Of a stretch of DNA of 64,000 nucleotides, positions 21,653-30,173 are shown piece after piece. The stretch comes from JBMDXB01 sp048594975. Its GTDB lineage: Bacteria; Acidobacteriota; Vicinamibacteria; Vicinamibacterales; 2-12-FULL-66-21. The notes under the pieces were generated by a model, which was not told the origin of the DNA, did not search any database, and saw nothing but the letters and a program-made list of their open reading frames with translations. How positions within the stretch are numbered: the first letter of the stretch is position 1; every line of letters begins with the position of its first letter. The stretch lies in NCBI GenBank assembly GCA_048594975.1, contig JBMDXQ010000090.1, positions 441,375 to 505,374 of the forward strand, given 5' to 3'. Position numbers and translations under genes: made by a program.

Positions 21653-22227
21653 CGCCCTTCCCCGAGCTGCGTCGCGTAGCGATCGAGGAGGCGCAGCTGG
21701 TCGGCGGCGGTGATCGACTGCTCGATGCGCCGCCGCGCCACCGTCACGGCCAGCTCGGCGGTGTGCGCCGCGAGCTCGCGTTTCGCGATTCGCAGCCGGC
21801 TCTCGATCTCGCGGCGCGTCTGCGCGAGCAGGCGCTCGCGCTCGGCGGCCGCGGCGCTGGCGATGCGTGTACGCTCTGCCTGCACGTCCTCGGCTCCGCG
21901 CTGCTTCAAGGCCTCGAGCTCGGCCGGCAGGGCCCGCATCCGCTGCGCGATCTGCGCAAGCTGCGCCCCGGCGGCGGCCCGCTGCTGCGACGCGGTCACG
22001 AGATCCTGCCGGATCTGGGTAATGCGCGCGGCCAGGTACGCCATGAGGGGGCTTTTCAGGAAGTAGGCGAGCAGGCCCGCGAGGATCGCGAAGTTCACCA
22101 GCTTCGCGATCATCGAGACCAGGCCGCCGCCTTCACCGGCTTGGGCCGCGGCGTGAACGTCCGCGCCGAGGGCGAGGACGAGCAGCGCCGTGAACACACA
22201 GGGAATCCGGGTCATCGACGACAGCAT
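21649..22227 (-). CDS. atpF: F1F0 ATP synthase b-type peripheral stalk subunit (with N-terminal extension)
   Basis: A protein of ~190 residues: an N-terminal hydrophobic, signal-like segment (IPCVFTALLVLALGADVHA), then a second membrane helix (VNFAILAGLLAYFLKSPLMAYL) and a long charged coiled coil rich in Ala, Glu and Arg to the end. This is the b-subunit plan plus an N-terminal extension. Starts at 22227 (ATG), 22215 (ATG) and 22248 (TTG) are in frame; the ATGs give the better signal-like segment. With the next gene it forms a b/b' heterodimer. Confidence 0.85.
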   Translation of the reverse strand: MLSSMTRIPCVFTALLVLALGADVHAAAQAGEGGGLVSMIAKLVNFAILAGLLAYFLKSPLMAYLAARITQIRQDLVTASQQRAAAGAQLAQIAQRMRALPAELEALKQRGAEDVQAERTRIASAAAAERERLLAQTRREIESRLRIAKRELAAHTAELAVTVARRRIEQSITAADQLRLLDRYATQLGEGR

Positions 22228-22248
22228 CGGAAGGTGCAGGACCGGCAA

Positions 22249-22677
22249 TCAGGACGCCGCCTTGCGGCCGAGGATGCGGTCGGCGGCAGCCGTCCCGAGC
22301 GCGTCGGCTTCCTCGCTCAACGTGCGGCGCGCGTTCTCCACCTCCGCCTGCAACTGCGCGGTCGCCGCCGCGATCTGCGTCTCGGCCTCGGCACGGGTGC
22401 TCGCCAGGATCCCGGCACGCTCGGCCAGGGCGGCGCGCCGCATCTCGTCCATCTGCCGGTAGATTTCGCCGCGCGCGTCCGTCGTCCTGCGCTCGAATTC
22501 GGCAGTCGCGTTGCGCGCCTCGAGCGCCGACCGATCCGCCAGCTCGCGCGCCGACGTGATGGCCTTTTCCCGCTCGGCGATGACACGGAGGATCGGCCTG
22601 AACAGCAGCCGGTCGAGAATGACCGTCAGCAGCAGGACGAAGAAGATGACCCAGAAGACGGACAAATCCGGGAGCAC
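22249..22677 (-). CDS. F1F0 ATP synthase b'-type peripheral stalk subunit
   Basis: A 142-residue b-type subunit: an N-terminal membrane helix (VFWVIFFVLLLTVILDRLLFRPILRVIAEREKAI shown from VFWVIFFVLLLTVILD) and a coiled-coil stalk (ATAEFERRTTDARGEIYRQM, then AEVENARRTLSEEADALG). The RPILRVIAERE segment after the helix is typical of b subunits. It is the first gene of this ATP synthase run; the a and c subunit genes that often precede it are not here. A candidate -10 element TATAAA is seen about 75 bases upstream. Confidence 0.88.
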   Translation of the reverse strand: MLPDLSVFWVIFFVLLLTVILDRLLFRPILRVIAEREKAITSARELADRSALEARNATAEFERRTTDARGEIYRQMDEMRRAALAERAGILASTRAEAETQIAAATAQLQAEVENARRTLSEEADALGTAAADRILGRKAAS

Positions 22678-22816
22678 GGAACCTCCGGTGGGACGAATCG
22701 GATCCTACGGGGCGCACGCGGCGCAGCCGGGACAAACGTTAATTTATACCATCCAAAGGGGCTGCGGGGCCAGATCAGCTGGATGGGTGGTTGAAAGGGA
22801 CGACTGCTTCAGGGTC

Positions 22817-23860
22817 TCAGCGAAGCGTCACGGCGAGGCTGGTTTCCTGAGCGACCGCCCGGCCGATCGCCCATACCTCGACACCCGCAGCGCCGAGCGC
22901 GGACCGCGCGGCGGCGGCGTGCGCGGCCTCCACGCTGACGAGCAGTCCACCGGATGTCTGCGGATCGTGGAGCAACTGCATGAGGTCGCCGGGAACATCG
23001 GGGCCGAGGCGCACACCCGGTCCGAAATGCTGGGCGTTGGTGCGGCCGCCGGCGGGGACGTTTCCCTCGACGAGCTCGCGCGCACCTGCCAGGATCGGCA
23101 CGGCGGCGACGTCGATTTCCAGCGTGCAGCCGCTCGCCACCGCCATTTCCGAGGCGTGCCCGAGCAGCCCGAAGCCGGTGACGTCCGTACACGCGTGCAC
23201 GGCGCCAGCCGAGAGCGAGAGGAGCGCCGCGCTCGCCGCCGCGTTTAACTGCAGCATCGACGCGGTCGCGGCGGCGGCGGCGGCGTGCGGAGCGCGGCCG
23301 AACTTGATCGCGGTTGCGACGATCCCGGTGCCGATCGGCTTGGTGAGCAAGAGGACGTCGCCGGGGCGCGCGCCGCCGTTGGTGAGCACGCGATCCGGGT
23401 GGACGTCGCCGGTCACGGCGTAGCCGAACTTGATTTCGCTATCCCGAACGGTGTGGCCGCCGAGCAGGGCGACGCCGGCCTCGCGGAGCTTCGCGAGGCC
23501 GCCCTCGAAAATGGCGCGCAACACGCTCCGCTCGGCGTCCTGCGGGAATCCCGCAATCGCCAGCGCGGTGAGCGGACGGCCGCCCATCGCGTAAATGTCG
23601 CTCAGCGCGTTGACCGCGGCGATCTGGCCGTAGACGTAGGGGTCGTCGACAATCGGCGTGAAGAAATCAACCGTCTGCACCAGCGCCCGAGCCTCGTCGA
23701 GCCTGTACACACCTGCATCGTCCGAGGTCCGGTAGTCGACGAGGACCCGGTCGTCGCGGTGGACGGGCAGGTCGCCCAGCACCTGGGCGAGCTCGCCGGC
23801 GGCGAGCTTGCTCGCTCAACCGGCGCAGTGCGAGTAGTCGGTCAGTTTCCTGGTTTCCAC
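22817..23860 (-). CDS. selD: Selenide, water dikinase, selenocysteine-containing (UGA at 23816-23818)
   Basis: SelD makes selenophosphate, the selenium donor for tRNA-Sec and selenouridine. Read from GTG 23860 through UGA the N-terminus is TDYSHCAGUASKLAAGEL: Cys12 and Sec15 replace the usual active-site Cys pair and Lys18 is the essential lysine. The rest is complete: DYRTSDDAGVYRLDEARALVQTVDFFTP (in parts VQTVDFFTPIVDDP), NALSDIYAMGGRPLTAL, LLGGHTVRDSEIKFGYAVTG, DVTGFGLLGHASEMA and HDPQTSGGLLVSV. An ATG start at 23782 would remove the whole active-site loop. A hairpin at 23790-23808 just after the UGA fits a SECIS element. Total length is 347 residues, normal for the family. Confidence 0.93.
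23790..23818 (-). promoter_or_regulatory. UGA codon plus SECIS-like hairpin of selD
   Basis: UGA is at 23816-23818 on the minus strand. After seven bases comes a perfect 8-base-pair stem, AGCTCGCC (23808-23801) with GGCGAGCT (23797-23790), around a three-base loop GCC. The loop lies 16-18 bases after the UGA, a usual distance for bacterial SECIS elements. Pairing is seen directly; SelB binding is inferred. Confidence 0.55.
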
Positions 23861-24019
23861 GGGTTCTCTCAATCTGGGCTGCCTTCGCTCTCCTGCTACG
23901 CCTGCTCCCGGGTACGACCGGCGCCTGTGATTTCACAAGAGAAGAGAAGCCCAACAGCACTGGCTCTCCGGCGTCCCTGCTCCGGTGAATTCCACGGCGC
24001 CACCAGTGGCGCACCCCCC
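23861..24019. other. Gap between parB and selD with a short palindrome
   Basis: About 160 bases between two leftward genes. Near the parB end there is a compact inverted repeat GCGCCAC/GTGGCGC at 23997-24012, possibly a weak terminator for parB. The rest has no recognisable promoter or RNA gene. Confidence 0.35.
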
Positions 24020-24877
24020 TCACCGTTCCGTCAACTGTTCAAAAAGCCGCTGCAGCTCGTCTTCCGACTGGAAGTCGATCTGTATCTTGCCGCCTCTTCC
24101 CCTGCGCACGATTTCCACGCGCGTGCCCAGCGCCAACCGCAGCTTCTCCTCTGCCGCGCGCGTGTGCACGTCCTTCTGCGGCTCTTCACGCCGCGCGGGC
24201 GGCTGACCGGCCTTCTTCACGAGCGCTTCGGTCTCGCGTACTGACAGGCTTCGGGCGACCACCTCGCGCGCCAGCCGGAGCTGCGCGGCCTCGTCGGCGA
24301 GCGCGAGCAGCGCGCGGGCGTGGCCCATCGAGAGCGCGCCGGTTCCAATGCCACCGCGGACTTCCTGCGGCAGCTTCAGCAGCCGCAGATAATTGGCGAC
24401 CGACGACCGGTCCTTGCCGACCGCGACGGCAATCTGCTCCTGCGTCAGGTGGAATTCGTCGACGAGCCGACGATAGGCCTGCGCCTCTTCCACGGGGTTC
24501 AGGTCCTCGCGCTGCACGTTCTCGATGAGCGCCGCCGCGAGCAGGCGCTCGTCGGGAATGTCGCGAATCACGACGGGGACCTTCAGCAGGCCGGCGCGCT
24601 GCGCGGCGCGCCACCGCCGTTCGCCCGCGACGATCTCGAATCCGTCATCAGCGCGGCGAACGACGATCGGCTGGATCATGCCGGCGGACTTGAGCGACCG
24701 CGCGAGCTCCTCGATGCCGGCTTCGTCGATGGTGCCGCGCGGCTGGAAACGGTTCGGGCGAAGCCGGTCGGTGTCGATCTCGAACGGTCGATCGGTGGCG
24801 TCGGCGGGCGACGCGACCGGGGCGTCCGGAATCAGCGCGGACAGCCCGCGGCCGAGCGCGGGGCGCTTGTCAGCCAT
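24020..24877 (-). CDS. parB: Chromosome-partitioning protein ParB
   Basis: A 285-residue ParB/Spo0J. The N-terminus begins with the conserved KRPALGRGLSALIPDA. The CTPase/ParB-N domain contains LKSAGMIQPIVVRR, IVAGERRWRAAQRAGL and the box LIENVQREDLNPVEEAQAY; the central HTH has LTQEQIAVAVGKDRSSVANYLRLL and the C-terminus ends in a helical dimerisation tail. It binds parS and spreads as a CTP-dependent clamp. Its start overlaps parA by 8 bases, so they are a translationally coupled pair; the parS palindrome lies ~890 bases away. Confidence 0.96.
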   Translation of the reverse strand: MADKRPALGRGLSALIPDAPVASPADATDRPFEIDTDRLRPNRFQPRGTIDEAGIEELARSLKSAGMIQPIVVRRADDGFEIVAGERRWRAAQRAGLLKVPVVIRDIPDERLLAAALIENVQREDLNPVEEAQAYRRLVDEFHLTQEQIAVAVGKDRSSVANYLRLLKLPQEVRGGIGTGALSMGHARALLALADEAAQLRLAREVVARSLSVRETEALVKKAGQPPARREEPQKDVHTRAAEEKLRLALGTRVEIVRRGRGGKIQIDFQSEDELQRLFEQLTER

Positions 24878-25688
24878 GCTGGGGCTCCGTTGTCTCCTCG
24901 GGGTCGCGCGACGTCTCGTCGCGCGCGAGCACCTCGCGCGCGAGCGCGAGGTAGGCTTCGGCGCCCCGTGATTTCACGTCGTAGAGGATGACCGGCATGC
25001 CGTGGCTCGGCGCCTCGCCGAGCCGGATGTTGCGCGGGATCACCGTCGAGTACACGCGCTCCCGGAAGAAGGCGCGAATGTCGCGCGCCACCTGCTGCCC
25101 GAGGTTCGTGCGCTCGTCGTACATCGTGAGCAGCACGCCGTGGATATCGAGCGCCGGGTTGAGCGTGGCGCGAACGCGCCGCAGCGTGGCGACGAGATCG
25201 GCGAGCCCCTCGAGCGCGAAGTATTCGCAGGTGAGCGGAATCAGCACCGCGTCGGCCGCGACGAGCGCGTTCAACGTGAGCAGTCCGAGCGACGGCGGCG
25301 TGTCGATGACGATGTAGTGGAAGCGGTCGCGAAGCGGGTCGAGGAACATGCGGAGCCGCCGCTCGCGGGCGGACAGCGCGACGAGGTCAATTTCGGCGCC
25401 GGTGAGGTTGCGGTCGGCGGGGACGAGCGACAGGCCGTGAACGCGGGTCTCGACGACGAAACGGAGCGGGTCGGCGTGATCGTCGGCAGTGAGCGCCTCG
25501 TAGATGGTGCCGGCTGGGGCGGCGTGTCCCTTGAGTCCGACACCGCTGGTGAGATTCGACTGGGGATCCATGTCGACGAGGAGGACTCGCCGCTCGGCCA
25601 TCGCCAGGCAGGTGGCGAGGTTGATGGCGGTGGTGGTCTTGCCGACGCCGCCTTTCTGGTTGGCGACGGCCACGGAATGAGCACGCAT
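24870..25688 (-). CDS. parA: Chromosome-partitioning ATPase ParA (Soj)
   Basis: A 272-residue deviant-Walker ATPase: VAVANQKGGVGKTTTAINLAT at the N-terminus (signature Lys in KGGVGKT), VLLVDMDPQSNLTSG, YIVIDTPPSLGLLTLNAL, PLTCEYFALEGLADL and the C-terminal NIRLGEAPSHGMPVILYD. These are all the ParA/Soj boxes. The start ATG at 25686-25688 gives the usual short N-terminus; the frame is open further upstream but that stretch contains parS and is not protein-like. With ParB it segregates the origin region. Confidence 0.96.
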   Translation of the reverse strand: MRAHSVAVANQKGGVGKTTTAINLATCLAMAERRVLLVDMDPQSNLTSGVGLKGHAAPAGTIYEALTADDHADPLRFVVETRVHGLSLVPADRNLTGAEIDLVALSARERRLRMFLDPLRDRFHYIVIDTPPSLGLLTLNALVAADAVLIPLTCEYFALEGLADLVATLRRVRATLNPALDIHGVLLTMYDERTNLGQQVARDIRAFFRERVYSTVIPRNIRLGEAPSHGMPVILYDVKSRGAEAYLALAREVLARDETSRDPEETTEPQHG

Positions 25689-25769
25689 TACTAGGTTGTT
25701 TGCCCTAATTCGAGGAACGCGGGCTGTCGAAAGGCAGCAGGATAGCCTTGCCGGGGCGACCGGGTCAAC

Positions 25770-25783
25770 GTTCCACGTGGAAC
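25770..25783. promoter_or_regulatory. parS centromere site
   Basis: The 14-base perfect palindrome GTTCCACGTGGAAC lies between parA and rsmG. It matches the conserved bacterial parS core (consensus GTTTCACGTGAAAC, with CACGTG at the centre) with a symmetrical T-to-C/A-to-G change. Its location within 100 bases of parA is typical. I saw no second perfect copy elsewhere in the window. Confidence 0.85.
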
Positions 25784-25788
25784 ACGGC

Positions 25789-26439
25789 TCAGCCGAGGCG
25801 TCGCTTGGACAGCACCGTGAGACGGCTCTGCAGGCTCTCCACGAGTGGGACGGTCGCCTTCCATTCGAGCGGCGGGACAATGGCGGATGGGAGGTCCGGA
25901 CCGCTCGGCCCCCGGAAGAGCAGCAACAGGCCGTCCGGAGCGAGGAATGCCTGCAGGGTCATCAGCGTCGACGTCTCGACTCGCACGGCGCGCGTGGACA
26001 CGACGTCGAACGCCTCGTGCAGCTCCGGGCGGGCGAGCAGTTCCTCGTACCGGCTCGTCTCCACGGTAGCCCCCTCCAGGCCGAGGTGCCGAACGGCTTC
26101 ACGGAGGAAGGCCGACTTCCGGATCTTCACCTCGACCATCGTCAGCGACAACCGGGGGATTGCCAGTTTGATGGGGATGGCAGGTGAGCCGCCACCCGAT
26201 CCGATGTCCAGCAGCCTCAACGCCCCCGGCTGGAAGTGACGTGCGGCAGCCAGGGGCTCGAGCAGCAGCCGATCGATCGCCTCGTCGATGTCATCGATCG
26301 CCGTCAGGTTGATTTTGCGGTTCCAGCGCGACAGCAGATCGTAATAACGAGCCAGCTGAGCCACGAGGGCCTCCGGCAGAAACCAGCCGGCCCGCGCCGC
26401 ACGACGGGTGAGGCGGGTTTTCAGGTCACGCGGTGCCAC
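25789..26439 (-). CDS. rsmG: 16S rRNA (guanine-N7) methyltransferase G
   Basis: A ~216-residue SAM-dependent enzyme that methylates G527 of 16S rRNA. Motifs: LARYYDLLSRWNRKINLTAIDD (typical GidB start), LLDIGSGGGSPAIPIKLAIP (SAM-binding motif I), LTMVEVKIRKSAFLREAVRHLGL and FDVVSTRAVRVETSTLM. The GTG at 26439 is preferred because the frame's earlier codons overlap mnmG by ~50 bases and are not family-like. It follows mnmG and precedes parA, the classical origin-proximal order. Confidence 0.93.
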   Translation of the reverse strand: MAPRDLKTRLTRRAARAGWFLPEALVAQLARYYDLLSRWNRKINLTAIDDIDEAIDRLLLEPLAAARHFQPGALRLLDIGSGGGSPAIPIKLAIPRLSLTMVEVKIRKSAFLREAVRHLGLEGATVETSRYEELLARPELHEAFDVVSTRAVRVETSTLMTLQAFLAPDGLLLLFRGPSGPDLPSAIVPPLEWKATVPLVESLQSRLTVLSKRRLG

Positions 26440-26452
26440 GCCATGCAGCCTA

Positions 26453-28297
26453 TCAGACGGCAGGCGGCGTGCGCGCGCGTTCGAGGCAGGCGAAGACGAG
26501 GGCAACAGCGGCCGGCGTTACTCCCGGAATGCGCCCAGCCTGGCCCAGCGTGGCGGGCTTGGCCTCGGAGAGACGCTCTACCATCTCGCGTGACAGCCCT
26601 GGAATCCCGCGGTACTCAAACTCCTCCGGAATCGGTCGCTCTTCCTGGCGGCGCTGGCGCTCGATGGCAGCCCGCTCGCGTCGTATGTACCCGTCGAACT
26701 GGAAATCGGTCTGCAGGCTGACCAGGTCAAGGTCGCGGCTGGACTGTTCCAGATTCAGCGTCACCTGGCCACTCGCCACCAGCGTCTCCAGTGCGATTTC
26801 AGGCTGCTTCAGCGCCTGCGCCGCGATCAGCCGTGCGCCGGCCGCCGTCGTCACGACGGTCGTACGAATCCGTTCACGGTTGCGTTCGAAACGCTCGCGC
26901 CGCCGCTCGAACCGTTCCCACTGCTCATCGTTCACCAACCCAACCCGCCGCCCGAGCGGCGTCAGCCGGAGGTCGGCGTTGTCGATTCTGAGGACCAGGC
27001 GATGCTCCGCCCGCGACGTGAACATGCGGTAGGGCTCGAGGCAGCCGCGGGTCGTCAGATCGTCCACGAGGATTCCGATGTAGGCTTCGGTGCGAAGGAA
27101 GGTGAGGGGGGGTCTTCCTCCTACCCGAAGCGCTGCGTTGAGGCCTGCAACCAGCCCTTGCGCAGCAGCTTCCTCGTACCCGGAAGTCCCGTTGATCTGC
27201 CCGGCCAGGTACAGCCCCGGGACGCGCTTGGTTTCCAGCGTCGGCCGGAGTTCGGTGGGCTGGACGAAATCGTACTCGATGGCATAGCCGGGCCGGAGCA
27301 TTACGGCGTCCTCGAGACCGGGCAGGGCGTGCACGAGCGCTTCCTGGGTTTCCGACGGGAGGCTCATCGACAGACCGTTGACGTAGATCTCCTGCACGTC
27401 GAGACCCTCTGGTTCGAGGAACAGTTGATGACGTTCCCGGTGAGGGAATCGGATCACCTTGTCCTCGAGTGACGGGCAGTAACGCGGTCCGATTCCCGTG
27501 ATCTGTCCGTTGTACAGCGGCGACAGCTCGACATTTCGGCGTACCAGGGCGTGGACGCGCTCGGTCGTGTGCAGGAGGTGACAGACGATTTGCTCGCGGT
27601 CAATCCGGTCGTTGGCAAACGAGAAAGGGACCGAGGGCCGATCGCCGTGCTCCTCGCGGAACCGGGAGAAATCGATGCTCCGCCGATCCAACCGCGGAGG
27701 AGTGCCCGTCTTGAGGCGCCCGCCACGGAACCCGAACGCCTTGAGCGAGTCCGCGAGGTCGCGCGATGGAGGCTCCTCGGATCGACCAGCCGGGCGCCGC
27801 TCAGGCCCGACGTGAATCAGCCCGTTCAGGAACGTGCCGGTCGTCACGATGAGGGCCCCGCAGCCGAAGGTCTCGCCGGTTTCGAGCGCAAGACCGCGCA
27901 CTCCCGAACCGTCGGCCACGATCGATCCGGCCCTCCCGAAGATCCAGGCGATGTTCGGTTCCCGGTCGATCGCCGACTTCACCCACGCGCTGTACCGCCG
28001 TTTGTCCGCCTGCGCCCGCGGCGACCACACCGCGGGGCCGCGGCTGCGGTTCAGGAGTTTGAACTGAATGCCCGTCGCGTCGATGGCGCGCCCCATCAGC
28101 CCGCCGAGCGCGTCGATCTCGCGGACCAGGTGGCCCTTTGCGGTGCCGCCGATCGCGGGGTTGCACGGCATGTGAGCCACCGTGTCAGGCGACAGAGTGC
28201 ATAGGCCCACCGTACGGGCCATGCGCGCCGCGGCCCACGCCGCCTCGATGCCGGCGTGTCCGGCGCCAATTACGATGATATCAAAAGTACTTTGCAA
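26453..28297 (-). CDS. mnmG: tRNA uridine-5-carboxymethylaminomethyl modification enzyme MnmG
   Basis: A 614-residue FAD protein that with MnmE makes cmnm5U at the wobble position of certain tRNAs. It starts with the dinucleotide-binding IIVIGAGHAGIEAAWAAARM and keeps the family signatures CNPAIGGTAKGHLVREIDALGG and PGYAIEYDFVQP, with the C-terminal helical domain (EEFEYRGIPGLSREMVERLS, then LGQAGRIPGVTPAAVALV). Length and motifs are standard. It lies 6 bases downstream of mnmE on the same strand. Confidence 0.97.
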   Translation of the reverse strand: MQSTFDIIVIGAGHAGIEAAWAAARMARTVGLCTLSPDTVAHMPCNPAIGGTAKGHLVREIDALGGLMGRAIDATGIQFKLLNRSRGPAVWSPRAQADKRRYSAWVKSAIDREPNIAWIFGRAGSIVADGSGVRGLALETGETFGCGALIVTTGTFLNGLIHVGPERRPAGRSEEPPSRDLADSLKAFGFRGGRLKTGTPPRLDRRSIDFSRFREEHGDRPSVPFSFANDRIDREQIVCHLLHTTERVHALVRRNVELSPLYNGQITGIGPRYCPSLEDKVIRFPHRERHQLFLEPEGLDVQEIYVNGLSMSLPSETQEALVHALPGLEDAVMLRPGYAIEYDFVQPTELRPTLETKRVPGLYLAGQINGTSGYEEAAAQGLVAGLNAALRVGGRPPLTFLRTEAYIGILVDDLTTRGCLEPYRMFTSRAEHRLVLRIDNADLRLTPLGRRVGLVNDEQWERFERRRERFERNRERIRTTVVTTAAGARLIAAQALKQPEIALETLVASGQVTLNLEQSSRDLDLVSLQTDFQFDGYIRRERAAIERQRRQEERPIPEEFEYRGIPGLSREMVERLSEAKPATLGQAGRIPGVTPAAVALVFACLERARTPPAV

Positions 28298-28303
28298 TGC
28301 CTC

Positions 28304-29656
28304 TTACTTTCCAATGCAAAACTTGGAGAAGATGGCACGCAGCGTGTCGTCCGCGGTGCGTGCGCCGGTCACCTCCTCGAGCGCGGTACGTGCTTCCCGC
28401 AGGTCGGCGAGCACGAACTCCTCCGGCGCCCCGTCGCGCGCCGTGCCGCCCGCGCGCTCGAGCGCCCCGCGGGCGCGCTCCAGCAGCGCCACGTGGCGGA
28501 CGTTCGTGATCGCCGGAGCGTCGCGGCGCGGCTCGCCCCCGCTCAGCGCTCGCGCCAGCTCGTCGCGCAGCCGATCGACGCCCGCACCGGTCAACGCACA
28601 GACCGGAATGCCTCCGGGTGCCTCCCCGCCCTGGTCCCATGCCGGCGGGAGATCGATCTTGTTCACCACCACGATCGATCGCAGTGCGCCTGCCTCAGCC
28701 AGCAACTTCCGGTCCTGCTGCTCCAGCGACCGGGATCGATCCAGCACGACGACGAGCAGCTCCGCCACCTCCCGCGCCGCGTGCGCGCGCGCGATCCCTT
28801 CCGCCTCGACGGCATCGGCCGCCGCCGTGTGCACGCCGGCGGTATCCACGAACGTCACGGGAATGCCGGCGATTTCCACTGTCTCGGTGAGCAGGTCGCG
28901 CGTCGTGCCCGGAACGTTGGTGACGATGGCGCGCCCGGCGCCCGCGAGGGCGTTGAAGAGGCTCGACTTCCCGGTGTTCGGGCGGCCGGCGATCACCACG
29001 TGGCCGCCCTCCCGCACCACCCGTCCTCTCCGGGCATCATCGAGCAGCGCCGACACCGCCGCCGTCAGGTCCCCAATCTCGTGAGCGGCGTCCGTGGAGT
29101 CGACGAAGTGATAGCCCTCCTCCGGGAAATCGAGGGAGGCCTCGAGGCGGGCCGTGAGATCGAAGAGCGCCGAGTCGATCCTGCGAATGGCGCCGGTCAG
29201 CGTGCCCTCCAGTTGGTCGAACGCGGCTCGAGCCTGCAGCGGCGTCACCGCGTCGACGAGATCGCGGACAGCCTCTGCCTGCACGAGGTCCAGCCGGCCG
29301 TGCAGGAAGGCGCGCAGCGTGAACTCGCCCGGCTCGGCGAGCCGCGCGCCGCGCTGCATGCACGCTCCGACGATCGCGCGCAGCAGCACCGGGCTGCCGT
29401 GCACGCTGATCTCCACGACGTCCTCCGCGGTATACGAGTGCGGCGCCGGAAAGTAGGTGAGGACGGCCTCGTCCCGCACGCCGGCACCGCGGACGATCGC
29501 CAGCGTCGCGTACCGTGGGGCGAGCGGGTGCTGCGCGTCGCTGATCTCGAGCGCGATGCGCGCCGCCCCGGGGCCGCTCAGGCGCGCCACGCCGATTCCC
29601 CCGCGTCCCGGCGCCGTCGCGATGGCGACGATGGTGTCGTCGGTGCTGAAGCCCAC
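28304..29656 (-). CDS. mnmE: tRNA modification GTPase MnmE
   Basis: A 450-residue GTPase, partner of MnmG. The N-terminal formyl-THF-binding domain begins DTIVAIATAPGRGGIGVARLSG, the helical domain has ARAAFDQLEGTLTGAIRRI, and the inserted G domain shows G1 VIAGRPNTGKSSLFNAL, G3 DTAG and NKID. The C-terminus ends FSKFCIGK, the invariant FCIGK motif whose Cys supports the reaction. All parts are present. Confidence 0.97.
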   Translation of the reverse strand: MGFSTDDTIVAIATAPGRGGIGVARLSGPGAARIALEISDAQHPLAPRYATLAIVRGAGVRDEAVLTYFPAPHSYTAEDVVEISVHGSPVLLRAIVGACMQRGARLAEPGEFTLRAFLHGRLDLVQAEAVRDLVDAVTPLQARAAFDQLEGTLTGAIRRIDSALFDLTARLEASLDFPEEGYHFVDSTDAAHEIGDLTAAVSALLDDARRGRVVREGGHVVIAGRPNTGKSSLFNALAGAGRAIVTNVPGTTRDLLTETVEIAGIPVTFVDTAGVHTAAADAVEAEGIARAHAAREVAELLVVVLDRSRSLEQQDRKLLAEAGALRSIVVVNKIDLPPAWDQGGEAPGGIPVCALTGAGVDRLRDELARALSGGEPRRDAPAITNVRHVALLERARGALERAGGTARDGAPEEFVLADLREARTALEEVTGARTADDTLRAIFSKFCIGK

Positions 29657-29726
29657 AGACAGAGATCGTGGAGTAGTAAGGTGGAAAGGCTCTTAACGAT
29701 TCCCGCTTACCTCCTGCTGCGTTACG

Positions 29727-30173
29727 CTATCGCCGGACGGAGATGATGACGGTCTTCATGAACGCGTCGCCGATGCTCTCGGAGGACATCGCCGGATCTT
29801 CGGCGACCGTGAGGTGGACGATGCGCCGCGCGTACGGGTTGAGCGGACCCATCTCCTGCGGACCGGCGCTCTTCGCCTTCTCCATCATGAACCGCGCCAT
29901 CTGCCGCAGCTCGGCGTCTTTTCCCTTGCGGTAGTCCAGGCAGTCCACCACGAACGAGCGGTCGTCCTTGAGGTGCCGGCGGAACGCGGTGTTCACGATC
30001 TGCTGCAGCGCGTCGAGCGCCTCGCCCCGGCGACGCAGCAGGTGCTCGCCGCCCTGGCCCGACAGGTCGACGCGAACGTTGTCCGGGGTGTCGATCACCG
30101 TCACGTCGAGCGGCAGCCCCATCGTCTCGAGCGTGCGGCGCACGAAGTCGCGAACGCGGTCCTGCAGTTCCAT
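29727..30173 (-). CDS. jag: KH-R3H RNA-binding protein Jag (KhpB/EloR)
   Basis: A 148-residue protein with a KH-like domain at ~1-70 (VRDFVRRTLETMGLPLDVTV, LLRRRGEALDALQQIVNTAF) and an R3H domain at ~90-145 (FVVDCLDYRKGKDAELRQMA, GPLNPYARRIVHLTVAEDP). The N-terminal Jag domain found in longer homologues is absent. The start ATG at 30171-30173 overlaps the TAA of yidC (TAATG). Jag proteins bind RNA and affect envelope growth in some bacteria; the role here is inferred from family and position. Confidence 0.87.
   Translation of the reverse strand: MELQDRVRDFVRRTLETMGLPLDVTVIDTPDNVRVDLSGQGGEHLLRRRGEALDALQQIVNTAFRRHLKDDRSFVVDCLDYRKGKDAELRQMARFMMEKAKSAGPQEMGPLNPYARRIVHLTVAEDPAMSSESIGDAFMKTVIISVRR

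Noticed and set aside
23780..23782. ATG at 23782 as the start of selD
   Set aside because: It would remove the active-site CxxU and the essential Lys; GTG 23860 restores a normal N-terminus through UGA.
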